From Thioclava electrotropha (lineage in GTDB: Bacteria > Pseudomonadota > Alphaproteobacteria > Rhodobacterales > Rhodobacteraceae): a stretch of DNA of 64,000 nucleotides. How positions within the stretch are numbered: the stretch's first letter is position 1; every line of letters starts with the position of its first letter. A program made the position numbers and the translations under genes. The stretch covers positions 3,051,501-3,115,500 of the forward strand of contig NZ_CP053562.1 of assembly GCF_002085925.2 (NCBI RefSeq). The letters run 5' to 3'. This document shows positions 44,000 to 51,660 of this stretch, in pieces. The notes beneath the pieces were generated by a model. That model did not search any database. It saw only the letters and a list, made by a program, of their open reading frames with translations, and had not been told where the DNA came from.

Positions 44000-44989
44000 A
44001 TGGACTCACCAGAAAGCATCCAACAGCATTTGGCTGCGATTGTGGAAGGCTCGGAAGATGCGATTGTCACCAAGGACCTCAACAGCATCATCCTGAGCTG
44101 GAATCGCGGCGCGGAAAACCTGTTCGGCTACACTGCCAAAGAAGCCATCGGTCAGCCGATCACGATCATCTTTCCCGACGACCGGATGGATGAGGAGGTC
44201 GATTTCATCGCCCGTCTGCGGCGCGGCGAACGGATCGCCAATTACGAGACGATCCGCCAGCGCAAGGACGGCAGCCCCGTTCCGGTGTCTCTGACCGTCT
44301 CGCCCGTGCGCGATGCCGATGGCCAAGTCGTCGGCGCGTCGAAGATCGCGCGCGACATCACCTTGCAACACCAACTGGCGGAGCAGCAAAGGCTGCTGCT
44401 GTCCGAGATGCGCCACAGGGTCGGCAACGCCTTCGCCGTGGCCGCGTCCCTGATTGCGGTCGCCGCGCGGCAGGCAGACAGCGCAGAGCAACTCAGTAAC
44501 GAGATGCGCAGCCGCCTTCACGCGATCGCGTCGCTCAATTCGATGACCGTGAACGACCCCTCGGGCGAACAACCCGATGGCATGCCGCTGTCCTATCTCG
44601 TCAGCACGATCCTGAAACCCTTCAGCGAAGGGGTGAGCGTCCAGACCTCGCTTCCGGATATTCAGGTGCGCCCTGCCGCGATCACGCCCCTGACGCTCGT
44701 TCTCTTCGAGCTCGCGACGAATTCGGTGAAATATGGGGGCCTGTCGCAGAGCGGCCACGGCGTCGAGATTAGCGCAGAGATCGAGGACGAGCGCTTTAGG
44801 CTCGCATGGAAAGAGCCCGGCATCACCGAATCGGGATCCGGCAAGGACGAAAACAAAGGGTTCGGCACGTCGCTTTGCCGGCTTACCGTATCCACCTCGC
44901 TTGGCGGCAGCTTCTCGCGCGAATTCACGCCAGAAGGATTGGTCGCGGCGTTGGATCTCGATCTGACCATGGTAGCGCAGATGCCGTGA
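44000..44989 (+). CDS. PAS-domain HWE/HisKA_2 sensor histidine kinase
   Basis: A soluble 329-residue kinase. Residues ~10-125 form a PAS/PAC domain (IILSWNRGAENLFGYTAKEA). The H-box RLLLSEMRHRVGNAF has phospho-acceptor His139. Asn241 lies in ELATNSVKYGGLS, and the ATP lid region has Trp270-x-Glu272 and GFGTSLCRLTV, the HWE marks. No membrane segments, so it senses a cytosolic cue. No response regulator adjoins it. HWE kinases in alphaproteobacteria often feed light or general-stress pathways; that is inference here. The ATG at 44000 has GGAGG about 11 bases upstream. Confidence 0.88.
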   Translation: MDSPESIQQHLAAIVEGSEDAIVTKDLNSIILSWNRGAENLFGYTAKEAIGQPITIIFPDDRMDEEVDFIARLRRGERIANYETIRQRKDGSPVPVSLTVSPVRDADGQVVGASKIARDITLQHQLAEQQRLLLSEMRHRVGNAFAVAASLIAVAARQADSAEQLSNEMRSRLHAIASLNSMTVNDPSGEQPDGMPLSYLVSTILKPFSEGVSVQTSLPDIQVRPAAITPLTLVLFELATNSVKYGGLSQSGHGVEISAEIEDERFRLAWKEPGITESGSGKDENKGFGTSLCRLTVSTSLGGSFSREFTPEGLVAALDLDLTMVAQMP

Positions 44990-45107
44990 GACCGCCGGGC
45001 GCGGAGATGGCCCTGCGATTTGGGTTTCAGGCGTCGCGATTTGCGCCCAACCCGAAGAAAAGGCTACGTATGTCGCGGAGATAGCAGAAAAATCGCGAGG
45101 CTCGACC

Positions 45108-46403
45108 ATGGCACCGGACGGAAGCACAGCAAAACCGGCAGAGCTTCGGCATCGGATCATGGCCGGTTTCATCGGCAACGTAGTCGAATGGTATGACTTC
45201 GCGCTCTACGGCTATCTTGCAGGCGTCATCGCCCCGGTCTTCTTTCCGTCCAACGATCCGACCGCGGGCCTGATCGCGACTTACGGGATTTTCGCGGCCG
45301 GTTTCCTGATGCGTCCGCTTGGCGCGGCGGTGTTCGGCTGGTTCGGCGACCGCTACGGGCGCGCGCGCACGATGCAGATCTCGGTCGTCATGATGGCGAT
45401 GCCGACGCTGTTTCTGGGCATATTGCCGACCTATGCGCAGGTCGGCGTTCTGGCCCCGACGCTTCTGGTTCTGGTGCGCTTGCTGCAGGGCCTGTCGGTC
45501 GGTGGAGAGTTCTCGTCCTCGGCCACATATCTTGTCGAAACCGCGCCCCTGAAGAAACGCGGTCTGACGGGGAGCTGGGCCAATATCGGCTCCATGTCGG
45601 GCTCGCTTCTGGGGGTCGGGGCGGCGGCGCTCGTGACGAACCTCTTCGATGCGCAGACGCTCGCGGATTGGGCGTGGCGCCTGCCCTTCCTCGGGGGCGC
45701 GGTTCTTGGCACGGTGGCGATCCTGATCCGCCGCAACCTGCACACATCAGAGCATTTCCAGCAGCACCAGGAGGGGCGCGACGACACATCGCCCCTGCTC
45801 GAAGCCTTCACGACGAACCGCAGAGAGACGCTTCTGGCGGTGGCCTTCGCGGCCAGCTACGGCACCTGCTACTACATCGCCTTCGTCTATCTTCCGGAAT
45901 GGCTGTCCGGTCAGGGCTTGATGGCGCGGGACACCGCGCTGCTGATCAATACCGCGATGACGGTCCTCGTGATCCCCGCGATGCCGCTGGCGGCAATCGT
46001 GGGCGACCGGTGGGTGACGCGCCGGGTCTGGATCGCTCTGGCGATCGGGTTGCTGGCACTTGTCGCATGGCCGCTGCACGAATGGATGCTCGTGTCGGGC
46101 GGCGCATTGCTGCCCGTGGTCGTAGCACATGCCGTGACCTTCCTCCTGTTGGCCGTGCCGCTGGGCTCCGGCCCCGCCCTGTTCGCGGAGATGTTCCCCG
46201 AGCGGGACCGCCTGTCAGGCTATTCCGTCGCCTTCAACATCGGCCTCGGCATTTTCGGAGGCCTCACGCCGATGATCGCCACAAGCCTCATCGCCGCGAC
46301 AGGCATGGTCACCGCCCCTGCGCTCTACATGCTCGCGGCGGGTTTGATCGCTGTGATCGCGCTCGTCTTCACTCCGGATCGCAGTCGCGCCCCCCTACGC
46401 TGA
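45108..46403 (+). CDS. MFS metabolite:H+ symporter (MHS family)
   Basis: Inner-membrane transporter of 431 residues with twelve predicted helices. GNVVEWYDFALYGYLA at the first helix and GWFGDRYGRARTMQIS in the 2-3 loop mark the MHS branch (ProP, KgtP, ShiA). RLLQGLSVGGEFSSSATYL is the helix-5 motif. Substrates in the family are dicarboxylates, betaine/proline or aromatic acids; the sequence does not decide. It stands alone, with 132 bases before the P-type ATPase. Confidence 0.88.
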   Translation: MAPDGSTAKPAELRHRIMAGFIGNVVEWYDFALYGYLAGVIAPVFFPSNDPTAGLIATYGIFAAGFLMRPLGAAVFGWFGDRYGRARTMQISVVMMAMPTLFLGILPTYAQVGVLAPTLLVLVRLLQGLSVGGEFSSSATYLVETAPLKKRGLTGSWANIGSMSGSLLGVGAAALVTNLFDAQTLADWAWRLPFLGGAVLGTVAILIRRNLHTSEHFQQHQEGRDDTSPLLEAFTTNRRETLLAVAFAASYGTCYYIAFVYLPEWLSGQGLMARDTALLINTAMTVLVIPAMPLAAIVGDRWVTRRVWIALAIGLLALVAWPLHEWMLVSGGALLPVVVAHAVTFLLLAVPLGSGPALFAEMFPERDRLSGYSVAFNIGLGIFGGLTPMIATSLIAATGMVTAPALYMLAAGLIAVIALVFTPDRSRAPLR

Positions 46404-46535
46404 CCGAAGCACTCCCGCGAAACCGAATTGGAGGCTGGACCGATCAAGGGGATGCGCTATCACGGTGACGGCGCGCACGCTTTGGAGATGTGAGGCGCCA
46501 TCGACCGTGAGACGTGCAGAAGGACCACAGACCGG

Positions 46536-48374
46536 ATGGAACAGCGCGGAACCGACCGTCTGAAACTCGCCCTCCTCGCGCTCGCCGTAGCGGCGCTGGT
46601 GGTGGGCCTCGCCTTCTGGGCGGCTGGCGCGGACGCCTTGGCGAAAGCCAGCTGGACCGTCGGCGTCGTGCCCACCCTCGCCGCGCTTGTCTTTGAGATC
46701 TCCCGCAGCCTCCGGCGCGGCGAAGTCGGTCTGGATATCGTGGCCGCTCTCTCGATGACCGCCGCGCTTGTCTTCGACGAAACGCTCGCCGCGGCGGTCG
46801 TGGCGGTGATGTATTCCGGCGGCACTTTCCTCGAGAGCTTCGCCGAGGGCCGCGCCCGGCGCGAAATGCACGACCTGCTCTCGCGTGTCCCACGGACCGC
46901 AACGCGGCATCGCGATGGCGGGCTGGAGGATATTCCGCTCGACGAGATCGCCCCCGGGGATCGCCTGCTGATCCATCAGGGCGACGTGGTGCCGGTGGAC
47001 GGATCATTGGCCTCCGAGACGGCTTTTCTGGACACATCGGCGCTGACCGGGGAGTCTCTGCCGGTTCGTTTGGCGCATGGGGCCGACGTCATGAGCGGCT
47101 CGACCAATGCAGGCGAGGCGTTCGATCTGATGGCGGTGCGGCCCGCGAAGGACAGTACCTATGCCGGGATCGTCCGGCTGGTCGAGGAAGCCCAGGCCTC
47201 CAAGGCCCCGATGTCGCGCCTCGCGGATCGCTGGTCTCTGGGCTTTCTCGTGGTCACGCTCGCCATCGCCTTCGCGGCGTGGTGGTTCACCGGAGACCCG
47301 ATCCGCGCGGTCGCCGTTCTCGTGGTCGCCACCCCCTGCCCGCTGATCCTCGCCGTACCGGTCGCTCTGGTGGCGGGGCTCTCGCGCGCGGCGCATTACG
47401 GCGTGCTGATCAAAGGCGCGGGACCGCTCGAGACGATGGCGCGCATCGGCACGCTGGTCCTCGACAAGACCGGCACCCTGACCGAAGGCCGCCCGCAGAT
47501 CGTGTCGATCGACAGTCACGACGGGATGGAGGAAGACGAGATCCTGCGCCTTGCCGCCGCCCTCGATCAGGCCTCGAAACATCCGGTGGCACAAGCGATC
47601 GTCACCGCCGCGAAAGAGCGCGGCTTCACCCTGCCCGTCCCGTCGGATGTGGCGGAAATCGCGGGCGAAGGCGTCGTGGGTCATGTCGAGGGGCGCAAGG
47701 TCATCGTCGGTGGCGACGACTTCGTGGCGGCGCGCGTCGGGCGCAAACCGGGCGACCACCCGACGATGGCCGCCGGGGCGGTCCTCGTCGCCGTCGCCGT
47801 GGACGGGCGCATGGCCGGGCATCTGGTGATGGCCGATCCGCTGCGCGAAGATGCGGGCGCCATGCTCGACGGGCTGCGTCACGAGGGGATCGAACGGATT
47901 CTGCTCGCCACCGGCGACCGAACGGATGTGGCCGAACGCGTGACCGAGGGGCTCGGCCTCGACGGGCTGCGCGCGGGCCTGACGCCGGACCAGAAAGTGC
48001 TCCTCGTGCTCTCCGAGCGCAAGCATGGGCCGGTCATGATGGTGGGCGACGGCGTGAACGACGCGCCCGCGCTCGCCGCCGCAGATGTCGGCGTCGCAAT
48101 GGGCGCGCGCGGGGCCGCCGCCTCGGCCGAAGCGGCCGATGTGGTGCTTCTCGTCGACCGGATCGATCAGTTGCGCGCGGGCATCGAAATCGCCGCATCC
48201 TCGCGGCGGATCGCCTTCGAGAGCGTCGCCGCCGGGATCGGCCTCTCGGTGCTGGGCATGATCGCAGCCGCCTATGGCTACCTCACGCCGGTGGAGGGCG
48301 CCATTTTGCAGGAGGCGATCGACGTCGCCGTGATCCTGAACGCCCTGCGCGCCCTTCGGATCAGGCCCAAGTGA
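46536..48374 (+). CDS. Heavy-metal P-type ATPase lacking an N-terminal metal-binding domain
   Basis: A 612-residue P1B-type ATPase. TGES is at 171-174, the phosphorylated DKTGT at 310-314 (Asp310), the nucleotide-site SKHPVA follows, and GDGVNDAP closes the phosphorylation domain. The transmembrane ion-site motif is TPCPLILAVP (266-270) rather than the CPC of copper or zinc pumps. No HMA domain or histidine-rich tail precedes the first helix. Metal specificity is therefore unclear: the TPC form occurs in little-studied P1B groups. No metal regulator adjoins. Confidence 0.88.
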   Translation: MEQRGTDRLKLALLALAVAALVVGLAFWAAGADALAKASWTVGVVPTLAALVFEISRSLRRGEVGLDIVAALSMTAALVFDETLAAAVVAVMYSGGTFLESFAEGRARREMHDLLSRVPRTATRHRDGGLEDIPLDEIAPGDRLLIHQGDVVPVDGSLASETAFLDTSALTGESLPVRLAHGADVMSGSTNAGEAFDLMAVRPAKDSTYAGIVRLVEEAQASKAPMSRLADRWSLGFLVVTLAIAFAAWWFTGDPIRAVAVLVVATPCPLILAVPVALVAGLSRAAHYGVLIKGAGPLETMARIGTLVLDKTGTLTEGRPQIVSIDSHDGMEEDEILRLAAALDQASKHPVAQAIVTAAKERGFTLPVPSDVAEIAGEGVVGHVEGRKVIVGGDDFVAARVGRKPGDHPTMAAGAVLVAVAVDGRMAGHLVMADPLREDAGAMLDGLRHEGIERILLATGDRTDVAERVTEGLGLDGLRAGLTPDQKVLLVLSERKHGPVMMVGDGVNDAPALAAADVGVAMGARGAAASAEAADVVLLVDRIDQLRAGIEIAASSRRIAFESVAAGIGLSVLGMIAAAYGYLTPVEGAILQEAIDVAVILNALRALRIRPK

Positions 48375-48422
48375 AGACGCAAAGCGACGTCGCGCCCTCA
48401 CCCAAGCCTGTGCCCAGTGGCG

Positions 48423-48896
48423 TTATCGCAGGTAAACCTGATTGCCGCTACGCACGACGCTCACCCTGTCGCCGACGCGGAACTGGTTCGACATCTGGAT
48501 GACCGTAATCGAGCCACCATTGTCGAGCCGCACGGTCCACGCATAGGACGTGTAGGTGCCGCCTTGGCTGGCGACGTTGCTGCCGATAATTGTGCCCGCG
48601 ATCGCGCCCGCGCCGGTCATCACGTCCTTGCCGGTTCCGGAGCCGAACTGGTGCCCGATCACCGCGCCGACGAGGCCGCCCGTGACTGCGCCGACGATCT
48701 GGTCGCCGTCGCTGGTGCGGCGCATCGTGACCGGCTGCACCGAAACGATGCGACCATATTCGATGCTGTCATAGCTGTAGGTGGTGCGCGGGCCGGGACC
48801 CGGACCGGTATAGGGACCGTTCGCATAGGGACCCGGCGTCGGGTTGCAGGCAGCAACGCTCAGCGCCGCAGGGAGAACAAGAAGAAAAATACGCAT
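48423..48896 (-). CDS. Glycine-zipper outer-membrane lipoprotein (SlyB-like)
   Basis: A 157-residue lipoprotein. The signal MRIFLLVLPAALSVAAC ends in a lipobox with Cys17 as the lipidated residue. A Pro/Gly-rich linker follows, then the glycine-zipper GAVTGGLVGAVIGHQFGSG and a C-terminal beta-rich part (RVGDRVSVVRSGNQVYLR). SlyB/OmpA-associated proteins of this kind stabilise the envelope. I chose the ATG at 48896 over an upstream frame start. It converges on the P-type ATPase with 48 bases between stops. Confidence 0.85.
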   Translation of the reverse strand: MRIFLLVLPAALSVAACNPTPGPYANGPYTGPGPGPRTTYSYDSIEYGRIVSVQPVTMRRTSDGDQIVGAVTGGLVGAVIGHQFGSGTGKDVMTGAGAIAGTIIGSNVASQGGTYTSYAWTVRLDNGGSITVIQMSNQFRVGDRVSVVRSGNQVYLR

Positions 48897-49043
48897 TTTG
48901 AACCTCCATGGTAGCTCCGCCGCATGTCTTTGACATCCGGGCGTAAAAGAAGCTTGCCGCGATTCAGAGCGCGTTTCCTTGTTTTCGGACAATAAGAGAG
49001 AATAAGTCGCAGGCGGAGGCCGCGTCGCAAGAAGCGAGGATTT

Positions 49044-49120
49044 TGGCGATCCCTCGAGGACTCGAACCCCGAACCTGCTGATTAGAAGTCAGCTGCTCTA
49101 TCCAGTTGAGCTAAGGGACC
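49044..49120 (-). tRNA. tRNA-Arg (anticodon TCT)
   Basis: On the reverse strand a full 77-base cloverleaf folds: 7-bp acceptor GGTCCCT/AGGGATC with one G-U pair, D-arm GCTC/GAGC, anticodon arm GCTGA-CTTCTAA-TCAGC and T-arm CGGGG-TTCGAGT-CCTCG. The discriminator is G, and the 3' CCA is encoded. The TCT anticodon (49084-49086) reads AGA/AGG arginine codons, which are rare in this GC-rich genome. Confidence 0.95.
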
Positions 49121-49162
49121 GCGTGGCCCCCTAAATGCGCGATCGGCGCGCGCGGTGCAAGT

Positions 49163-49630
49163 TCAGATCGCGCGCATCAGGAAGACGGAATTCGGATCGG
49201 GCTGGTAGCCGACATAAGGCCCGCATTCGGCAAAGCCCGCCCGCAGGTAAAGCTGGCGCGCCGGGGCGAAGGAGTCCTGCGATCCGGTCTCGAGATAGAG
49301 CCGCGCCATACCTTCGTCGCGCGCCGCCGAGATCAGCTGCTCGAGCATCCGCTGGGCGAGCCCCTGCCCGCGCATCTCGGAGAGGATATGCATCGATTTG
49401 ATCTCGCCCTCATCGGGCGCGATGCGCTTCAGCGCGCCCATGCCCACCGGGCGCCCCGCCTGACGCATCACGAAGAAGGAAATGCCGGGCGCAGCCAGCG
49501 CATCGGGCGGCAGCATATGGATCGACTCGGGTGGCGTATCTTCGTGCATCGCCGTCGCGTGGCGGGTGTGAAGCTCTGCAAGATCCGCGCCCAGCGGGGT
49601 CTCGCGCGCGATTTCGATCGTGTCTTCCAT
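49163..49630 (-). CDS. GNAT-family N-acetyltransferase
   Basis: A 155-residue acetyl-CoA-dependent acetyltransferase fold. The acetyl-CoA loop is SEMRGQGLAQRMLEQLISAA (the R/Q-x-x-G-x-A/G motif), after the beta-strand EIKSMHI. The C-terminal LYLRAGFAECGPY is also typical. The substrate is unknown. Upstream tRNA-Arg is on the same strand but downstream of it in transcription. Confidence 0.88.
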   Translation of the reverse strand: MEDTIEIARETPLGADLAELHTRHATAMHEDTPPESIHMLPPDALAAPGISFFVMRQAGRPVGMGALKRIAPDEGEIKSMHILSEMRGQGLAQRMLEQLISAARDEGMARLYLETGSQDSFAPARQLYLRAGFAECGPYVGYQPDPNSVFLMRAI

Positions 49631-49698
49631 GGGGCACCCTCATCCGTGTCGGCGGCAGATTAGGCGCGGCGCGCGCGAGCCTCCAGCGCGAAAACGCC

Positions 49699-50592
49699 TT
49701 AGTTGCGGATGACTTTGCAGAACCCGCCCTGTCCGCGGATTTTCCCGCAGGTCGCCAGCGCCTGCTTGCGCGAACCTGCCGGGACTTGCGCCGTGTATTG
49801 CGCGCGTCGCCCGAAGCCCGGCATCACCGCGCGCACGAAGCGCAGCTTGGCGTCGCCAATCGCGCCGGAATGACGCGCAGCGGCCCGTTTCCCGAAGACC
49901 TCAGCCGACCGCTGGGTGCGCCCGGCGGCCACGATCACGCCCCAGGGCGGGACAGGATCGCGGAACTCCCGGATCGCCCTGCCCTTCGCCAGTTTGGTGC
50001 AGGCCGCAAGGAAGGGCGTCTCCCCATCGAGCCGGAAATCCACCTCCTCGGGCGGCGTGTCGCGCCAATCCTCCGCCGAATGGCCGGTAATCGCGCGCAC
50101 ATAGGCGCGGGTCTCGCCCGCAAGCCCGCCGGTCTTCGCGATGAACCCCGCCGCACGGTCCTCGCCGCCGTTATAGCCGATCGCCGCGAGACCGGGATTG
50201 CCGAAGCGTGCGGCCATCTCCGCCAGATAGCGCGCCGAGGCTTCGATCGCTTCGGCCGGATTGAACGGGTCGGCAAGCGCGCGCAGCCGCGCCGTGCCGG
50301 GCATGAACTGCGCGATCCCCTGCGCACCCGCCGGGCTGATTGCCGCCGGATCGAACCGGCTTTCGCGCCAGAGAAGCCGCGCGAAATAGCCCGGGTCGAT
50401 CCCTGCCTCCCGCGCCGCGTTTTCGATAAGCCCGCAGGTATCGGCGAAGTAGTCTGTCAGCCCGATGCAGCGACGTCCGTCCTCGGTGCAGCGCAAATCC
50501 AGCGCTGGCGGCCCGATCATCTCCCGCGCAGGCTGCGCGTTCAGCGCCCCCGCGAGGACACAGAAAAACAGGGCTGAGAGGAGGGTTTTCAT
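49699..50592 (-). CDS. Lytic murein transglycosylase (SLT domain)
   Basis: A 297-residue exported enzyme cleaving peptidoglycan between MurNAc and GlcNAc. The signal peptide is MKTLLSALFFCVLAGALN, cleaved near NAQ-PA. The SLT core has the catalytic Glu in LLWRESRFDPAAISPAGAQG followed by IAQFMPGTA, and AIGYNGGEDRA further on. The C-terminal third, with a QVPAGSRKQALATCGKI segment, looks like a SPOR-type repeat that would bind denuded glycan; this is less sure. The true start is ATG 50592, just after an in-frame GTG. Confidence 0.88.
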   Translation of the reverse strand: MKTLLSALFFCVLAGALNAQPAREMIGPPALDLRCTEDGRRCIGLTDYFADTCGLIENAAREAGIDPGYFARLLWRESRFDPAAISPAGAQGIAQFMPGTARLRALADPFNPAEAIEASARYLAEMAARFGNPGLAAIGYNGGEDRAAGFIAKTGGLAGETRAYVRAITGHSAEDWRDTPPEEVDFRLDGETPFLAACTKLAKGRAIREFRDPVPPWGVIVAAGRTQRSAEVFGKRAAARHSGAIGDAKLRFVRAVMPGFGRRAQYTAQVPAGSRKQALATCGKIRGQGGFCKVIRN

Positions 50593-50648
50593 CACTGAAA
50601 ATTAGCGGGAATTCCGGCATGGCGCCAGAGCGACGTCGAGGCCGAGCC

Positions 50649-51497
50649 TTAGTCGCGCAGCACACCGGCGGCGGCGAGCACTTCGCGGTCCGGGCGCCAG
50701 ATATCGCGATGCGGTGTCGCGAAGGCGCGCGTGGAGAAGCTGGCACTCACGCCGCGATCGCGCAGGAAGGCCCGGTCGATCGCCTCCTCTTTCGCGACGT
50801 CGATCGGCAGCGGATAGGCTTTCAAGCTATAGCCGTGAAAGCCCAGCTTTCCCTCCGGCCCAAGATCGCGATGCGCGCCCGCCATGAAGATCAGCGTGCA
50901 GGCGGAATAGCAGCGTCTCGTCACCTGCGTGTTCAGCCCCCGCGCCAGCACGCGTTGCGCCAATGCGCGCGCGGCGAAGACCTGACCGCCGGCACTGTCG
51001 AGATCAACCGCCGAGACGCCCGTCGCCGGGGTTGCCTCGAACCGCGCCAAGAGATCGTAGCCGATATCGCCGGTCAGATAAGCGACGCCGTTGCGCACCT
51101 CCAGCGGCTGCGGCCCGGCATAGGCGGCCGGCACCAAGGCCGCTGTCTGCCGCGCGGCCTGATCGAGCGCATGGGTCACCGTCACCACCGCGACCGCCAC
51201 CACCGCCACGCGTCCGGCGAGCAGCACATGGCCCCGCGCCTGCGCGTCGATCCAATGCGACAGGCTGCGCCACGCGCCCACCAGCTGCCACAGCGCCAGT
51301 GTCATGTCTGCGAGGAAGAGCAACCCGAAAAGCGGCATCGAGAGCGGCGACGGCAAGGCTTGCCACAGCTCGGCGACCGCCAACCGTCCGCCGATCAGCA
51401 CCACCACGAGCGCGATCCAAGGCGGGCAGTCGCCCTGCCAATAGCTGTTGAGCCCCCAGTGTGAGGCAGGCTGAAATATCCGGGTGGCTCGGGCCAT
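50649..51497 (-). CDS. Membrane-anchored ClpP/crotonase-fold protein
   Basis: A 282-residue protein. Residues ~27-110 contain three hydrophobic segments (ALVVVLIGGRLAVAE, PLFGLLFLADMTLALWQL, GRVAVVAVAVVTVTHAL). The rest has a ClpP-like pattern: VDLDSAGGQVFAARALAQ, then TRRCYSACTLIFMAGAHRD with a serine in the nucleophile position and KLGFHGYSLKA with a His. It may be a membrane serine protease of the SppA/NfeD type, but the Asp is not certain. It is divergent from the hydrogenase gene with 163 bases between. Confidence 0.7.
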   Translation of the reverse strand: MARATRIFQPASHWGLNSYWQGDCPPWIALVVVLIGGRLAVAELWQALPSPLSMPLFGLLFLADMTLALWQLVGAWRSLSHWIDAQARGHVLLAGRVAVVAVAVVTVTHALDQAARQTAALVPAAYAGPQPLEVRNGVAYLTGDIGYDLLARFEATPATGVSAVDLDSAGGQVFAARALAQRVLARGLNTQVTRRCYSACTLIFMAGAHRDLGPEGKLGFHGYSLKAYPLPIDVAKEEAIDRAFLRDRGVSASFSTRAFATPHRDIWRPDREVLAAAGVLRD

Positions 51498-51576
51498 TTA
51501 CGCCGTCCTTTCGAGCACCATCGAGCCTCAGTCTAGCACAGCTGGCCGCGAAAATGGGAATTTGCCGAATGTGACG

Positions 51577-51593
51577 GCACTGTGAGACAGTGC
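51577..51593. promoter_or_regulatory. Perfect palindrome upstream of the hydrogenase gene
   Basis: GCACTGT-GAG-ACAGTGC, 7-bp arms around 3 bases, 67 bases before the hydrogenase ATG. It is a candidate operator or small hairpin. No FNR-type TTGAT-N4-ATCAA box is visible in the spacer. Confidence 0.5.
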
Positions 51594-51660
51594 TGAAGAC
51601 GCAGGCCTTCTGCCACGGCGACGGCCTCTGCTATACTGAGGAGACGGGAGGTCCCTTCGC

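Noticed and set aside
51498..51660. FNR-type anaerobic control of the hydrogenase
   Set aside because: No TTGAT-N4-ATCAA-like site is visible in the spacer.
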